A stretch of DNA of 64,000 nt from Staphylococcus microti (GCF_000934465.1 NZ_JXWY01000031.1:1-64000); one strand, 5' to 3'. Positions 52,462 through 61,676 are shown, counted from the stretch's first letter. Translations and numbers: made by a program. Notes: generated from the letters alone by a model not told the origin.

Positions 52462-53343
52462 GTGAATAACGAATTGAAAGGTTTATACGCAGCGCTACTC
52501 GTACCATTTGATGAACATGGCCAAGTTAAAGAAACAGGACTGCGCCAAATTGTTAGAAATGCGATTGATGTACAAAAGCTAGACGGCCTTTATGTGAATG
52601 GTAGTTCAGGTGAAAACTTCTTAATGAACACTGCTCAGAAAAAAGAAGTGTTTCGCATTGCCAAAGATGAAGCACAAGATGCGATTCATTTAATTGCACA
52701 AGTGGGTTCACTCGATTTGAATGAAGCTATTGAACTCGGTCAGTATGCGACAGAACTTGGCTACGATGCTTTATCTGCTGTTACACCGTTCTATTATCCA
52801 TTTACTTTTGAAGAGATTAGAGATTACTATTTCAAAATTATTGAAGCGACAAATAATAAAATGATCATTTATTCAATTCCTGGTTTAACAGGTGTAAATA
52901 TTTCTATTCAACAGTTTGAATCACTATTCGAAAACAAAAATATTATCGGTGTGAAATACACAGCGCCTGACTTCTATTTATTGGAACGTTTACGTAAAGC
53001 ATTCCCAGACAAACTCATTTTCTCAGGTTTTGACGAAATGCTTGTACAAGCAGCCATTTCAGGTGTCGACGGCGCAATTGGCTCAACATACAACGTGAAC
53101 GGTATTCGCGCACGTGAAACATTTGAAGCCGCTCAAAATGGCGACATCGCACGTGCCTATGAATTACAACATGAAACAAACGATATTATTGAAGCTGTGT
53201 TAAAAATGGGACTTTATCCAACATTAAAAGCCTTTTTAACAGAGAAAGGTATCGATACGGGTTTACCAAAAGCGCCTTTCCATCCATTCAATGAACAACA
53301 TCGTCCAGAACTTAAAGCAATTATTGAAAAATATCACCTTTAG
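52462..53343 (+). CDS. nanA: N-acetylneuraminate lyase
   Basis: 293-aa class I aldolase that splits sialic acid into ManNAc and pyruvate. The GSSGENFLM (pyruvate loop, near residue 47), Schiff-base Lys in [13 protein letters not shown] (about 165), [10 protein letters not shown] and GSTYNVNG sites are as in the family. Start is GTG with GGAGGG upstream. Two regulatory sites precede it. Confidence 0.96.
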   Translation: MNNELKGLYAALLVPFDEHGQVKETGLRQIVRNAIDVQKLDGLYVNGSSGENFLMNTAQKKEVFRIAKDEAQDAIHLIAQVGSLDLNEAIELGQYATELGYDALSAVTPFYYPFTFEEIRDYYFKIIEATNNKMIIYSIPGLTGVNISIQQFESLFENKNIIGVKYTAPDFYLLERLRKAFPDKLIFSGFDEMLVQAAISGVDGAIGSTYNVNGIRARETFEAAQNGDIARAYELQHETNDIIEAVLKMGLYPTLKAFLTEKGIDTGLPKAPFHPFNEQHRPELKAIIEKYHL

Positions 53344-53418
53344 TATGTGATATAGCAATCGTGATTAGCAGTAGACGACAGAAATGACGCACACTGGTTT
53401 TCACACTTTGAAACAGGA

Positions 53419-53478
53419 TTGAGATAAACAGCGAAAAACGTATATACATCTATACTTCCGCACTATCTCTTTCCTTTT
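53419..53478 (+). terminator. nanA terminator
   Basis: GAGATA…TATCTC with an inner GCG/CGC and GTATA/TATAC stem, followed by TTTCCTTTTT. It separates nanA from nanT, so nanT likely has its own promoter. Confidence 0.65.
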
Positions 53479-53492
53479 TATTAAAATCTTTA

Positions 53493-53508
53493 ATGATAAC
53501 GCTTACAA
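53493..53508 (+). promoter_or_regulatory. CcpA cre site of nanT
   Basis: ATGATAACGCTTACAA matches the cre consensus at every position, 53 bp before the nanT ATG. A GGTTCAACC sequence at 53523-53531 resembles a weak second GntR-type half-site pair. Confidence 0.8.
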
Positions 53509-53560
53509 ATACAAATTTGATAGGTTCAACCCTATCTCCCTATACGAAAGGAGTTTTTTT

Positions 53561-55081
53561 ATGCAAACTGTAGGATTTGGTTTTTGGAACTGGGTCGCTC
53601 TCGTTCTTTATTTATTGCTCATGCTATGTATCGGTGCTTATTTTACAAAACGTGCCGGCAAAGATACAGATAGCTTCTTTACAGCAAGCGGGCGTCTCCC
53701 TGCATGGGTTGTTGGCTTTTCTATTTATGCGACAACATTAAGTGCCATTACCTTTATGTCAACACCAGAAAAATCGTATTTAACAGACTGGTCTTATATC
53801 GCGGGAAATATTGCGATTGTTGCAATTATTCCATTATTGATTTACTTTTATATTCCATTTTTCAAAAAGTTACGTGTCACATCTGCGTATGAATATTTGG
53901 AAGCACGTTTTAATCCGGCAGTTCGTGTCATCGGTTCATTACTATTCGTTTTCTTCCATTTAGGACGTATCGCTATTGTTATTTACTTGCCAACACTTGC
54001 GATTACATCTGTATCAGATATTAATCCATACGTTGTCGCAAGTCTTGTCGGCTTATTATGTATTCTGTACACATTCCTTGGTGGCTTTGAAGGGGTTGTA
54101 TGGAGTGACTTTATTCAAGGAGTAATTTTATTAGGTGGTGCCCTTGTCATCATTATTATGGGGATTGCGCATATCGACGGTGGCTTCTCTACTGTTGTCA
54201 ATGACGCTGTCGCAAACAAAAAGTTAATCAGCGTTGATAACTGGAAACTCAATGCTACAGCAGCAGCTATTCCAATTATCTTCTTAGGTAGTATTTTTAA
54301 CAACTTACAACAATACACAGCGAGCCAAGATGTTGTACAACGTTATCAAGCATCTGAATCGCTTAAAGAAACGTCACAATCCATTTGGACAAATGGTATC
54401 TTAGCACTTATCTCAGCGCCACTATTCTATGGTATGGGGACAGTATTATATGCTTTTTATGCACAACATCAAACATTACCTGAAAACTTTAATACATCTT
54501 CCATCGTGCCATACTTTATTTTGACTGAAATGCCACCATTCGTTGCCGGATTGCTTATCGCAGCTATTTTCGCTGCTGCACAGTCAACGATTTCATCAAG
54601 CTTAAACTCTATTGCAGCATGTTTATCAGTAGACATTAAACAACGCTTTTTCGGTAAGAAGAGTGAAAAAGCAGAAGTGCGCTTTGCACGTCTAGCTACT
54701 GTAGTTGTCGGACTTGTCGGTATGCTCGTGTCACTTTACCTGATTGCTGCTGACTCAAGCGATGTTTGGGACTTATTCTTATTAATCACTGGATTGTTCG
54801 GTGTGCCAATTGCTGGTATTTTCGCAGTAGGTATCTTTACGAAACGTACACACGGTGTCGGTGTTATTATCGGTATTATCGTCGCTGTTATTGCAAGTTA
54901 CTTCTTGCAAGGTGTCGGTGGCGCAGGTTCACCATTCTACGTTTCTATTTTAGCGTTTATGATTGCATTCATTGTCGCTTATGTGGCAAGTTTGATCATT
55001 CCACAACCTAAAAAAGATATTGCCGGCTTAACTATCCATGATAAGCATGGTATAGTTTCATATCGTTCAAAAAATAATTAA
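53561..55081 (+). CDS. nanT: sodium:solute symporter, probable sialic acid transporter
   Basis: 506-aa SSS-family transporter with about 13 membrane segments. TFLGGFEGVVWSDFIQGVI and FAAAQSTISSSLNSIAACLS are typical of the family. AAAGGAG precedes the ATG. Position after nanA and a matching cre make sialic acid uptake likely. The symbol is by context, as family members also carry proline and glucose. Confidence 0.85.
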   Translation: MQTVGFGFWNWVALVLYLLLMLCIGAYFTKRAGKDTDSFFTASGRLPAWVVGFSIYATTLSAITFMSTPEKSYLTDWSYIAGNIAIVAIIPLLIYFYIPFFKKLRVTSAYEYLEARFNPAVRVIGSLLFVFFHLGRIAIVIYLPTLAITSVSDINPYVVASLVGLLCILYTFLGGFEGVVWSDFIQGVILLGGALVIIIMGIAHIDGGFSTVVNDAVANKKLISVDNWKLNATAAAIPIIFLGSIFNNLQQYTASQDVVQRYQASESLKETSQSIWTNGILALISAPLFYGMGTVLYAFYAQHQTLPENFNTSSIVPYFILTEMPPFVAGLLIAAIFAAAQSTISSSLNSIAACLSVDIKQRFFGKKSEKAEVRFARLATVVVGLVGMLVSLYLIAADSSDVWDLFLLITGLFGVPIAGIFAVGIFTKRTHGVGVIIGIIVAVIASYFLQGVGGAGSPFYVSILAFMIAFIVAYVASLIIPQPKKDIAGLTIHDKHGIVSYRSKNN

Positions 55082-55084
55082 AAT

Positions 55085-55123
55085 AAACGAACCTACAGCT
55101 TTGAAATAGTTGTAGGTTCGTTT
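55085..55123. terminator. bidirectional terminator, nanT / fhuD copy 1
   Basis: AAACGAACCTACA (55085-55097) pairs perfectly with its complement at 55111-55123. It resembles the terminator after fhuD copy 2 (56135-56173), so it is likely part of the duplicated unit. Confidence 0.85.
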
Positions 55124-55127
55124 CATA

Positions 55128-56045
55128 CTATTTATTCATTAATTGTTGTTTTAAATCTTTACGCATCACTTCTAAAGTATACGGGTCATTGTACCAATAT
55201 ATATTATAATCCACTTTGATTACACGATTGTTTTGAACTGCTGGCAAGTTTTTCCACATATCTGTTTTCTGGAATTCTGGCACAGCACTTTCACTCATTT
55301 GTGCACTTATAATCATATCCCCTGCATATTTCGCTACTTCTTCTTTTGAAACTTCTGTCCACCCGTCTTTTTCAGCCGCCTTTTCTAATGCTTCTGGCAT
55401 TTTTAAATCAAAGGCTTGATATATTACTTCACTGCCACGTCCCCAGTTTTTACCAAACGCATAAATCTTTTTATCAAAATCTTCAAAGATGGATACTGAT
55501 ATATCTTCGCCAAGATGTTTTTTGAGTTCTTGACTGTCTTGTGCTGTTTTTTTCATCCAATCTGTTTTCCATTTCTTCACTTCGTCTTCTTTATCAACAA
55601 TTTTACCTAATAACACTTGCTGTTCTATATAATTGTATTTCGCATAATCAATCGCAAGTGTTGGTGCAATTTTCTTCAACTTCTTAACATTTTTGTCAGT
55701 ATTGTGCGTCAAAATCAAATCTGGTTTCAGAGTCGCTACTTTTTCTATATCTTCAGCGCCAACCTTCTTGACGTTTTTAAATTGTTTCGCTAACACCGGA
55801 CTTTGATCAACGCTTTCTACTACTCCAGCAATATTTGCATCTAAATATTTAAGACCACCCGCATAAGTGGGTGTTAGTATCACAATACGTTGTGGCACTT
55901 TCGGAATATCTACTTTTTCCGAACCATCAGCTGTTTTTAACGAAATTGTTTGCATCTCACTTTTCGATTTGTCGCCTTCCCCATTTTGGCCACATGCTGC
56001 TAACACAAATACAAGTACGATTAACGATAAAAGTAATCTTTTCAT
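55128..56045 (-). CDS. fhuD2: FhuD2-like siderophore-binding lipoprotein, copy 1
   Basis: 305 aa. Lipobox VLAACG with lipidated C18, then a periplasmic-binding-protein type III fold. NWGRGSEVIYQAF and YWYNDPYTLEVM are FhuD2 hallmarks; tryptophan and arginine in the first, and tyrosines in the second, line the ferric hydroxamate site. FhuD2 delivers ferrioxamine- and ferrichrome-type iron to FhuBGC. It is a near-copy of the gene at 56178-57095 but has no Fur box upstream; the sequence there has been replaced by unrelated bases. Confidence 0.9.
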   Translation of the reverse strand: MKRLLLSLIVLVFVLAACGQNGEGDKSKSEMQTISLKTADGSEKVDIPKVPQRIVILTPTYAGGLKYLDANIAGVVESVDQSPVLAKQFKNVKKVGAEDIEKVATLKPDLILTHNTDKNVKKLKKIAPTLAIDYAKYNYIEQQVLLGKIVDKEDEVKKWKTDWMKKTAQDSQELKKHLGEDISVSIFEDFDKKIYAFGKNWGRGSEVIYQAFDLKMPEALEKAAEKDGWTEVSKEEVAKYAGDMIISAQMSESAVPEFQKTDMWKNLPAVQNNRVIKVDYNIYWYNDPYTLEVMRKDLKQQLMNK

Positions 56046-56134
56046 TCATCCATCTCCTAAATAATTAATTGACCATTTATTCCACAAAGACTGTAACACC
56101 AACAACTGATTTCTATGCCGGGCAGACGCTAAGC

Positions 56135-56173
56135 AAACGAGCCTATAGATTACAAATATCTATAGACTCGTTT
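56135..56173 (-). terminator. terminator between fhuD copies
   Basis: AAACGAGCCTATAGA (56135-56149) pairs with TCTATAGACTCGTTT (56159-56173), one mismatch. It lies just beyond the copy 2 stop and upstream of copy 1, so read-through is limited. Confidence 0.75.
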
Positions 56174-56177
56174 CATA

Positions 56178-57095
56178 CTATTTATTCATTAATTGTTCTT
56201 TTAAACCTTTGCGCATTACTTCTAAAGTATACGGATCATTGTACCAATATACGTTAGAGTCCACTTTAATGACACGGTCGTTTTGAACGGCTGGTAAGTT
56301 CTTCCACATATCTGTTTGTTGGAATTCTGGTTCAGCACTATCTTTCGTTTGTGCACTTACAACAACATCTCCTGCGTACTTCGCAATTTCTTCTTTAGAG
56401 ATTTCTGTCCAACCTTCTTTTTCAGTCGCTTTTTCTAATTCAGTTGGCATTGCTAAACCGAATGCTTGGTAGACAACTTCACTACCACGACCCCAGTTTT
56501 TACCGTATGCGTAGATTTTTTTGTCGAAGTCTTCAAAGATAGATACAGACACGTCTTCGCCAAGATGTTTTTTGATTTCTTTACCATCTTGTGCTGTTTT
56601 TTGTTCCCAATCTTCTTTCCATTTTTTCACTTCGTCTTCTTTACCAACGATTTGACCGAGTAATTCTTGTTGTTCTAAGTAGTTGTATTTACCGTAGTCA
56701 ATCGCAAGTGTTGGTGCGATTTTCTTCAACTTCTTAACATTTTTATCAGTGTTATACGTTAAAATTAAATCTGGCTTCAACGTCGCCACTTTTTCTATAT
56801 CTTCAGCGCCAACTTTTTTGACGTTTTTAAATTGTTTTGATAATACTGGGCTTTGATCAATACTTTCTACGACACCCGCAATATTGGCATCTAAATATTT
56901 AAGCCCCCCTGCATATGTTGGTGATAACACAACAATGCGTTTTGGATCTTTCGGAATATCCACTTTTTCCGAACCATCTGCTGTTTTTAACGAAATTGTT
57001 TGCATCTCGCTTTTTGATTTGTTGACTTCCCCATTTTGGCCACATGCTGCTAGCACAAAAACAAGTGCGATTAAAGATAAAAGTAACCTTTTCAT
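56178..57095 (-). CDS. fhuD2: FhuD2-like siderophore-binding lipoprotein, copy 2
   Basis: 305 aa with lipobox VLAACG and the same FhuD2 features as copy 1 (NWGRGSEVVYQAF, YWYNDPYTLEVM). Most of the protein matches copy 1; differences cluster in the middle (residues about 137-175) and around 210-250, near the ligand cleft. A Fur box covers its -10 region, so this is the copy clearly set up for iron-repressed expression. Both copies sit in the same direction with shared flanks, the mark of a tandem duplication. Confidence 0.92.
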   Translation of the reverse strand: MKRLLLSLIALVFVLAACGQNGEVNKSKSEMQTISLKTADGSEKVDIPKDPKRIVVLSPTYAGGLKYLDANIAGVVESIDQSPVLSKQFKNVKKVGAEDIEKVATLKPDLILTYNTDKNVKKLKKIAPTLAIDYGKYNYLEQQELLGQIVGKEDEVKKWKEDWEQKTAQDGKEIKKHLGEDVSVSIFEDFDKKIYAYGKNWGRGSEVVYQAFGLAMPTELEKATEKEGWTEISKEEIAKYAGDVVVSAQTKDSAEPEFQQTDMWKNLPAVQNDRVIKVDSNVYWYNDPYTLEVMRKGLKEQLMNK

Positions 57096-57120
57096 TCATA
57101 CATCTCCTAAGTTGTTAATT

Positions 57121-57139
57121 GATAATGATTATCATTATT
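57121..57139. promoter_or_regulatory. Fur box of fhuD copy 2
   Basis: GATAATGATTATCATTATT is close to the 19-bp Fur consensus (GATAATGATAATCATTATC) and overlaps the promoter -10. Confidence 0.9.
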
Positions 57140-57165
57140 ATATTGTGTTTCAAGCTGAATTGCAA
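57137..57165 (-). promoter_or_regulatory. promoter of fhuD copy 2
   Basis: Minus-strand -35 TTGCAA (57160-57165), 17-bp spacer, -10 TATAAT (57137-57142). Confidence 0.8.
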
Positions 57166-57194
57166 ACCTTTTTTTATTTAAATTTAAAAATAAA

Positions 57195-57231
57195 AATACA
57201 GGTAACTAAACGTTTCTTCATCTAGTTACCT
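57195..57231 (-). terminator. terminator of the DUF454 gene
   Basis: AGGTAACTA pairs with TAGTTACCT (57200-57208, 57223-57231), then GTATTTTTATTTT on the minus strand. It overlaps the gene's last three codons. Confidence 0.75.
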
Positions 57232-57644
57232 GTTCTATCATTATCTTTTTCGTTCATACCGTATTTGCGATTGAGGTCATGACTTTTAGGAAGCGTTCTG
57301 ACCCATGTAAACAATACAATCGTTTGCATTGCTAACATAATGACTAAACCGATACGCACCCATAAAACATCGACCATCCAAATCGAGAAACCTACAACGA
57401 TATACACACTAATCAGCAACTGTATCTTTTTACGCATTGTATAGCCTCGATATTTACGAAAGTCTTCTACATACGCCTGATAGACACGCGTTTTGACAAG
57501 CCATGCATGTAAGCGATCAGAGCTTTTGGCAAAACAAATGACGGCGACTAACAAAAAAGGTGTTGTTGGCAATAAAGGCAATACTGCCCCGGCAAATCCT
57601 AATAAAGTAAAGACGATACCGATAGGCACTAATAAAAACCGCAT
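57222..57644 (-). CDS. DUF454 (YbaN-like) membrane protein
   Basis: 140 aa with three or four membrane segments. The start GIVFTLLGFAGAVLPLLPTTPFLLVAVICFAKSSDR (given in parts: GFAGAVLPLLPTTPF, then CFAKSS) is the DUF454 signature. A polar tail follows TWVRTLPK. Function is unknown; relatives are often near heme or iron genes, which fits the fhuD neighbours only loosely. Confidence 0.88.
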   Translation of the reverse strand: MRFLLVPIGIVFTLLGFAGAVLPLLPTTPFLLVAVICFAKSSDRLHAWLVKTRVYQAYVEDFRKYRGYTMRKKIQLLISVYIVVGFSIWMVDVLWVRIGLVIMLAMQTIVLFTWVRTLPKSHDLNRKYGMNEKDNDRTGN

Positions 57645-57739
57645 AGGCTATTATAACTTTCAATCCGAGAATAAAACAGAAAATATATTTTTAGGAAAGT
57701 TTTGGTATCACAAATGGTATCATCTGTCCCTGTGTTCTC

Positions 57740-58897
57740 TTACGATTGTCTTCTCTCTTCTAGTACGCCTAGTGCAATATTTGTATATGTCATATCTTCC
57801 ATAGGCGGGTTGTGGAGCCCTGCACGCATGTCGCGATAATAGCGTTGTAACGGGCGATCCATTTCAAGGCTTTTCGCCCCAACAATGCGCATTGCTAGAT
57901 CGACAACTTCTAAACCTTCATTCATTACAATGACTTTGCTCGCTGAAGTTTCGGCTGCAATATGATCATTTTCACCTAAATGTTGATACGCATGTGCCGT
58001 ACTCCATAGCATATGGCGTGCTGTTAATAGCTTCGTCTCCATTTTACCTAAGTTTTGTTGAACAACTGGCAGGTCACTAATTGTGCCTTCAATACTGTTT
58101 GGACTGTGTGTCAAGCTAAAGTCAATCGCGTAGTCACGTGCTGCTTGTGCAATACCTAAGTACGTACTTGGAATATGCAGCAACCAACCGTTTTGAAACT
58201 TCGGACCTTCGCCTTTCAGTTCTACTAAATATTTTTCGTGAACTTTCACGTCATTTAAAATTAAATCATGACTCTCTGTCGCTCTCATGCCGATGACATT
58301 CCAGTTGTCCGCAACTTCTAAGCCTTCTGTCTCTTTCGGTATATAGAAGAAACCGACTTTTTCTTTTTCTGGTACATAAGCTGCCACGATGACATGTGTT
58401 AAGCCGCGACTCATAGATGTGAATGTTTTAACACCATTTAAAATGTACGAGTCACCGTCACGGTCTGCACGTGTACTCGGTCTGCCACCACGTGTTGGAC
58501 TGCCTGTTTCCGCTTCACTCACAGCACGATTGATCAAGGCACCTTCTTTAACAGCTGCAGCAAATTCGTCTAACACCTCTTGATCCCAAAGTTGATGTTC
58601 AAAAAGCTCACCGACTAATCCAACATGCCAACCGATTGATAACGCTGTTGCACCATCAATAGAGCCTAATACGGTTTGTAAGACGACCATATCTTCAATC
58701 GTTGCACCTGCACCACCGTATGCTTTTGGTAACGTTAGTTGTGTATATCCTGAATCCACAAGCCACTGAATGTTCTCATACGGAAAGCGACTTTGTTCAT
58801 CATTGGATTGTGCATATGACTGAAATTCTTCACGTTGTGCTTCTAGCTTTTGAATCCATTCTCGCTGAATGTCCGTTTGAATTAATACTGATCTCAT
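57740..58897 (-). CDS. acyl-CoA dehydrogenase-family flavoprotein
   Basis: 385 aa from the ATG at 58895-58897 (an upstream TTG start is possible). N-terminal helical domain, the central beta-domain with SEAETGSPTRGG, and the C-terminal helical bundle with LDLAMRIVGAKSLEMDRPLQRYYRDMRAGL. The catalytic glutamate position of classic acyl-CoA dehydrogenases is not evident. The relatives include FMNH2- or FAD-dependent monooxygenases such as sulfur-scavenging types. Function not assigned. Confidence 0.82.
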   Translation of the reverse strand: MRSVLIQTDIQREWIQKLEAQREEFQSYAQSNDEQSRFPYENIQWLVDSGYTQLTLPKAYGGAGATIEDMVVLQTVLGSIDGATALSIGWHVGLVGELFEHQLWDQEVLDEFAAAVKEGALINRAVSEAETGSPTRGGRPSTRADRDGDSYILNGVKTFTSMSRGLTHVIVAAYVPEKEKVGFFYIPKETEGLEVADNWNVIGMRATESHDLILNDVKVHEKYLVELKGEGPKFQNGWLLHIPSTYLGIAQAARDYAIDFSLTHSPNSIEGTISDLPVVQQNLGKMETKLLTARHMLWSTAHAYQHLGENDHIAAETSASKVIVMNEGLEVVDLAMRIVGAKSLEMDRPLQRYYRDMRAGLHNPPMEDMTYTNIALGVLEERRQS

Positions 58898-59010
58898 GAT
58901 TTTACTCAACACCTTTTATTCTTAGTTATTTACTCAACATTATAATATATTTTTCTAAGAATGCCTACACCTCTATCAAAAACCACACGATTGACACAAT
59001 TAAGTATTAG

Positions 59011-59060
59011 AAAAAGCTGATAGATACACATATAAAACATGTGCGCCTATCAGCTTTTTT
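59011..59060 (-). terminator. sarR terminator
   Basis: AAAAAGCTGATAG pairs with CTATCAGCTTTTT (13 bp, perfect), with an inner CACAT/ATGTG hairpin. Confidence 0.85.
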
Positions 59061-59100
59061 GGTTCACTAACTTTAACAATGTACGCATGAGACACTTACG

Positions 59101-59448
59101 TTAGAACAGCTTCTCAATTTTTTCAAACAATGCGTCCATTTTGCGGTATTGTGGTTTGCTTACTTCAACAATGACTGTACGTTCATCTTGTTCATTTCTT
59201 TTTTTCGATAAAAACCCTAGTTCTTTCAACTTTTGTAATGCTTTCGTAATGTAATACGGTTTGAATTCTGAAGCACGAATAATGTCTTTCACATTATACG
59301 ATGGTCTACGACTGCCATGAATAAATGTCAAAATAAACAATTCTTCATACGTTAAGTTATACTCACGTTTGATCGTTGATTGTAAATACTTCGACGTATA
59401 GCTAATGACCATCAATTCCTTCATATCTTTAACTGCAAATTTTTCCAT
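59101..59448 (-). CDS. sarR: staphylococcal accessory regulator SarR
   Basis: 115-aa SarA-family winged-helix DNA-binding protein, the exact SarR length from the ATG at 59446-59448 (GGGGGG 7 bases upstream). SEFKPYYITKALQKLKELG and SKKRNEQDERTVIVEV are the recognition helix and wing. SarR binds the sarA promoters and represses SarA in S. aureus. It is monocistronic, with a 300-bp AT-rich upstream region showing no further gene. Confidence 0.93.
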   Translation of the reverse strand: MEKFAVKDMKELMVISYTSKYLQSTIKREYNLTYEELFILTFIHGSRRPSYNVKDIIRASEFKPYYITKALQKLKELGFLSKKRNEQDERTVIVEVSKPQYRKMDALFEKIEKLF

Positions 59449-59699
59449 ATAGTTTCCCCCCACACATGCATCTCTAAGTTAATTACAGATACATTAAATT
59501 TCACTACAAACTATATAAACTTATATGTTTAAATCTTTTGTAACTATATTTTAAAATTTATTCACTTCGTTAGCAATCTTTTCTCGTTTAGTTTTTCAAT
59601 TTTTTTCGTCATCAAATTCACTTCACATTTAGTACATTTAGCGTTATAATTTCTAATTTTAGATGTGCACATGTGGGGCGGTGAAATGTCTTTGTGATA

Positions 59700-59736
59700 C
59701 AAACAAAAGGTTAGAACATCTCTCGTCCTAACCTTC
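59700..59736 (-). terminator. terminator of the DoxX-like gene
   Basis: AAGGTTAG (59707-59714) pairs with CTAACCTT (59728-59735), followed on the minus strand by TTGTTTG. Confidence 0.7.
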
Positions 59737-59747
59737 ACTGATATAAA

Positions 59748-60101
59748 TTATTTTTTTGATACAAGTGTATCTGCCAAGCTTAAGCCTGCAAGTTGTGCCA
59801 CATCAATCGCATGTTGTGCACCTGCTTTACCGTGACCTGCTTGTAAATGTTTTGCAATCGCAACGCCCATAACACCTAATGTAATAACTGAGCCAAGTTG
59901 TGATAAGCGTTTGCTAAAAATGCTAAGGCCTAATAAGCCCGCTGCAGTTGCTTCAGCAGCCCCTACAACTTTGACTAATTCTGGTTGTAAATTAAATTGT
60001 TCAAATGCTTGTATCATGCCTTCGTCACCTTTTAACTTCGGTTTTGCCGCATCAAACATTTCTTTCGCTACTTTTAAATTTGTTGCATATCTTGTAATCA
60101 T
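59748..60101 (-). CDS. DoxX-like small membrane protein
   Basis: 117 aa with membrane segments near residues 43-65 and 72-92, and GAAEATAAGLLGLSIF, GVMGVAIAKHLQAG as in the DoxX family. The histidine-rich tail (HGKAGAQHAIDVA) is notable. DoxX relatives are linked to thiosulfate or sulfur oxidation and to oxidative-stress complexes; no such role is shown here. It lies 15 bp after the LLM oxidoreductase, so likely co-transcribed. Confidence 0.65.
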   Translation of the reverse strand: MITRYATNLKVAKEMFDAAKPKLKGDEGMIQAFEQFNLQPELVKVVGAAEATAAGLLGLSIFSKRLSQLGSVITLGVMGVAIAKHLQAGHGKAGAQHAIDVAQLAGLSLADTLVSKK

Positions 60102-60115
60102 ACTATTTCTCTCCT

Positions 60116-61168
60116 TTATTTATCTGCAAAGTATTCGTCAACAATCGGTTTGACTTTTTCTCCTAATAAACGGATTGCATTCATTGTACGTTCATGTGGC
60201 ATAGAACCTATTGGTAAATGCATCATAAAACGTGTAATCCCTAATGCTTCTACGGTATCAATAATCTTTTGTGCGACTGTTTCCGGGCTACCTACGTACA
60301 TTGCACCGTTTGGACCTACTTCTCTTTGATAATGTTCCATCGTAAATTCAGGCCAACCACGTTCTTTTGCTAAAACATTGTGATGTTGTTCAGTTGGACG
60401 ATAGAATTCGCGTTGTGCTTGTTCGTCTGTATCCGCAATGTAACCCCAAGAATGTGAAGCCACTTGGATTTGACTTGCATCATGACCTTCAGACTCTGCT
60501 GCTGCTCTGTACATCGCAACATTTCTTGCAAAGCGTTTTGGGTTACCACCGATAATCGCGTAAACGATCGGTAAACCGAGACGTCCAGCTTTAATTGAAG
60601 ACTCCGGTGTTCCACCAGTTGCCAACCAAATCGGTAGTTCTTTTTGTACCGCTCTAGGGTAGACGCCTAAACCATTGATGCTTGGTCTTAATTGACCTTC
60701 CCAATGTACAATCTCATGCTTATTAATCGTCATCAATAAATCTAACTTCTCATCAAAAAGTTGTTGATAATGATCCAAATCATAACCAAAAAGTGGAAAA
60801 GATTCAATAAATGAGCCTCGTCCTGCCATAATTTCTGCACGTCCATTAGATAAACCGTCTAATGTTGCATATTGTTGATAGACACGTACAGGATCATCTG
60901 ATGACAATACCGTCACTGCTGATGATAATTTAATGTTTTTTGTTAAAGGCGCTGCCGCTGCAAGCACTGTGCCTGGATCTGATACCGCATAATCTACACG
61001 ATGATGTTCGCCTAATCCATAAATGTCTAATCCTACTTCGTCCGCAAGTTTAATTTCTTCAACAATGTTGCGAATACGTTCTCCATTAGATAATGGTGCT
61101 GTATGCCCATTTTCTGTATAAATTTCTTGATTGTCTGCAAATGATGTTAAACCGATTTCTACTCTCAT
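60116..61168 (-). CDS. LLM-class flavin-dependent oxidoreductase
   Basis: 350 aa from the ATG at 61166-61168 (GAGGG 8 bases upstream). A luciferase-like TIM barrel: EIGLTSFADNQ, LGEHHRVDYAVSDPGT, the ITR/GGRxE-type GRAEIMAGRGSFIESF and PIWLATGGTPES. Such enzymes use reduced flavin or F420; staphylococci lack F420, so FMNH2 is likely. Substrate unknown. First in a two-gene operon with the DoxX-like gene. Confidence 0.9.
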   Translation of the reverse strand: MRVEIGLTSFADNQEIYTENGHTAPLSNGERIRNIVEEIKLADEVGLDIYGLGEHHRVDYAVSDPGTVLAAAAPLTKNIKLSSAVTVLSSDDPVRVYQQYATLDGLSNGRAEIMAGRGSFIESFPLFGYDLDHYQQLFDEKLDLLMTINKHEIVHWEGQLRPSINGLGVYPRAVQKELPIWLATGGTPESSIKAGRLGLPIVYAIIGGNPKRFARNVAMYRAAAESEGHDASQIQVASHSWGYIADTDEQAQREFYRPTEQHHNVLAKERGWPEFTMEHYQREVGPNGAMYVGSPETVAQKIIDTVEALGITRFMMHLPIGSMPHERTMNAIRLLGEKVKPIVDEYFADK

Positions 61169-61265
61169 TTTACCGACCCTCACTTTCTTGTATAATTTTT
61201 ATACTTGAATTATAACGCTACTTTTTATACTTGTCAACACACCTTGTTTGACGTGCTTCGCCCTA

Positions 61266-61302
61266 ATAAAAAAGGGGGACACAACTAAATGCCCACCCTT
61301 TC
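61266..61302 (-). terminator. terminator of the opine dehydrogenase operon
   Basis: Minus-strand AAAGGGTGG pairs with CCCCCTTT (with a G-U pair), then TTTTTTATT. Confidence 0.7.
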
Positions 61303-61308
61303 TACCGA

Positions 61309-61647
61309 TTATGCACCGGCATATTTATTGATTTGTTGTTGTACGTAATCTATAAAAGCCGTGATGTCGCCATTTTGAATATTGCGCATTGCAACTTTGC
61401 CGACTTCAAATCCCATCCATAGGACATCGTCTTCTAATACGATACTTGAAATTTCGTTGTATGGGATATTGCGGTAATAAAATTGACCGTTCATATCGAC
61501 ATTCATAATTAAACGTTCATTCGTCGCAATATAGGCGCCTTCAAACTCACGTTGACCGTTCACTGTATATTCAATACGACCTAACACAGCAGGCCCTACT
61601 TTTTCAGTTGGAAATAAGTCTTCTGGATTGACTCTATCTAAAATCAT
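61309..61647 (-). CDS. PH-like domain protein, function unknown
   Basis: 112 aa from the ATG at 61645-61647 (AGGAG 7 bases upstream). Beta-rich with GAYIATNERLIMNVD and FYYRNIPYNEISSIVLED, the pattern of short bacterial PH-like (YokE/bPH) domains, ending in a helix. It follows the opine dehydrogenase-like gene by 29 bp and ends at a terminator, so it is the second gene of that operon. Possible role as a partner or regulator is inference only. Confidence 0.65.
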   Translation of the reverse strand: MILDRVNPEDLFPTEKVGPAVLGRIEYTVNGQREFEGAYIATNERLIMNVDMNGQFYYRNIPYNEISSIVLEDDVLWMGFEVGKVAMRNIQNGDITAFIDYVQQQINKYAGA

Positions 61648-61676
61648 ACCATCTCTCCTTTGGTTTATATGTCTCA

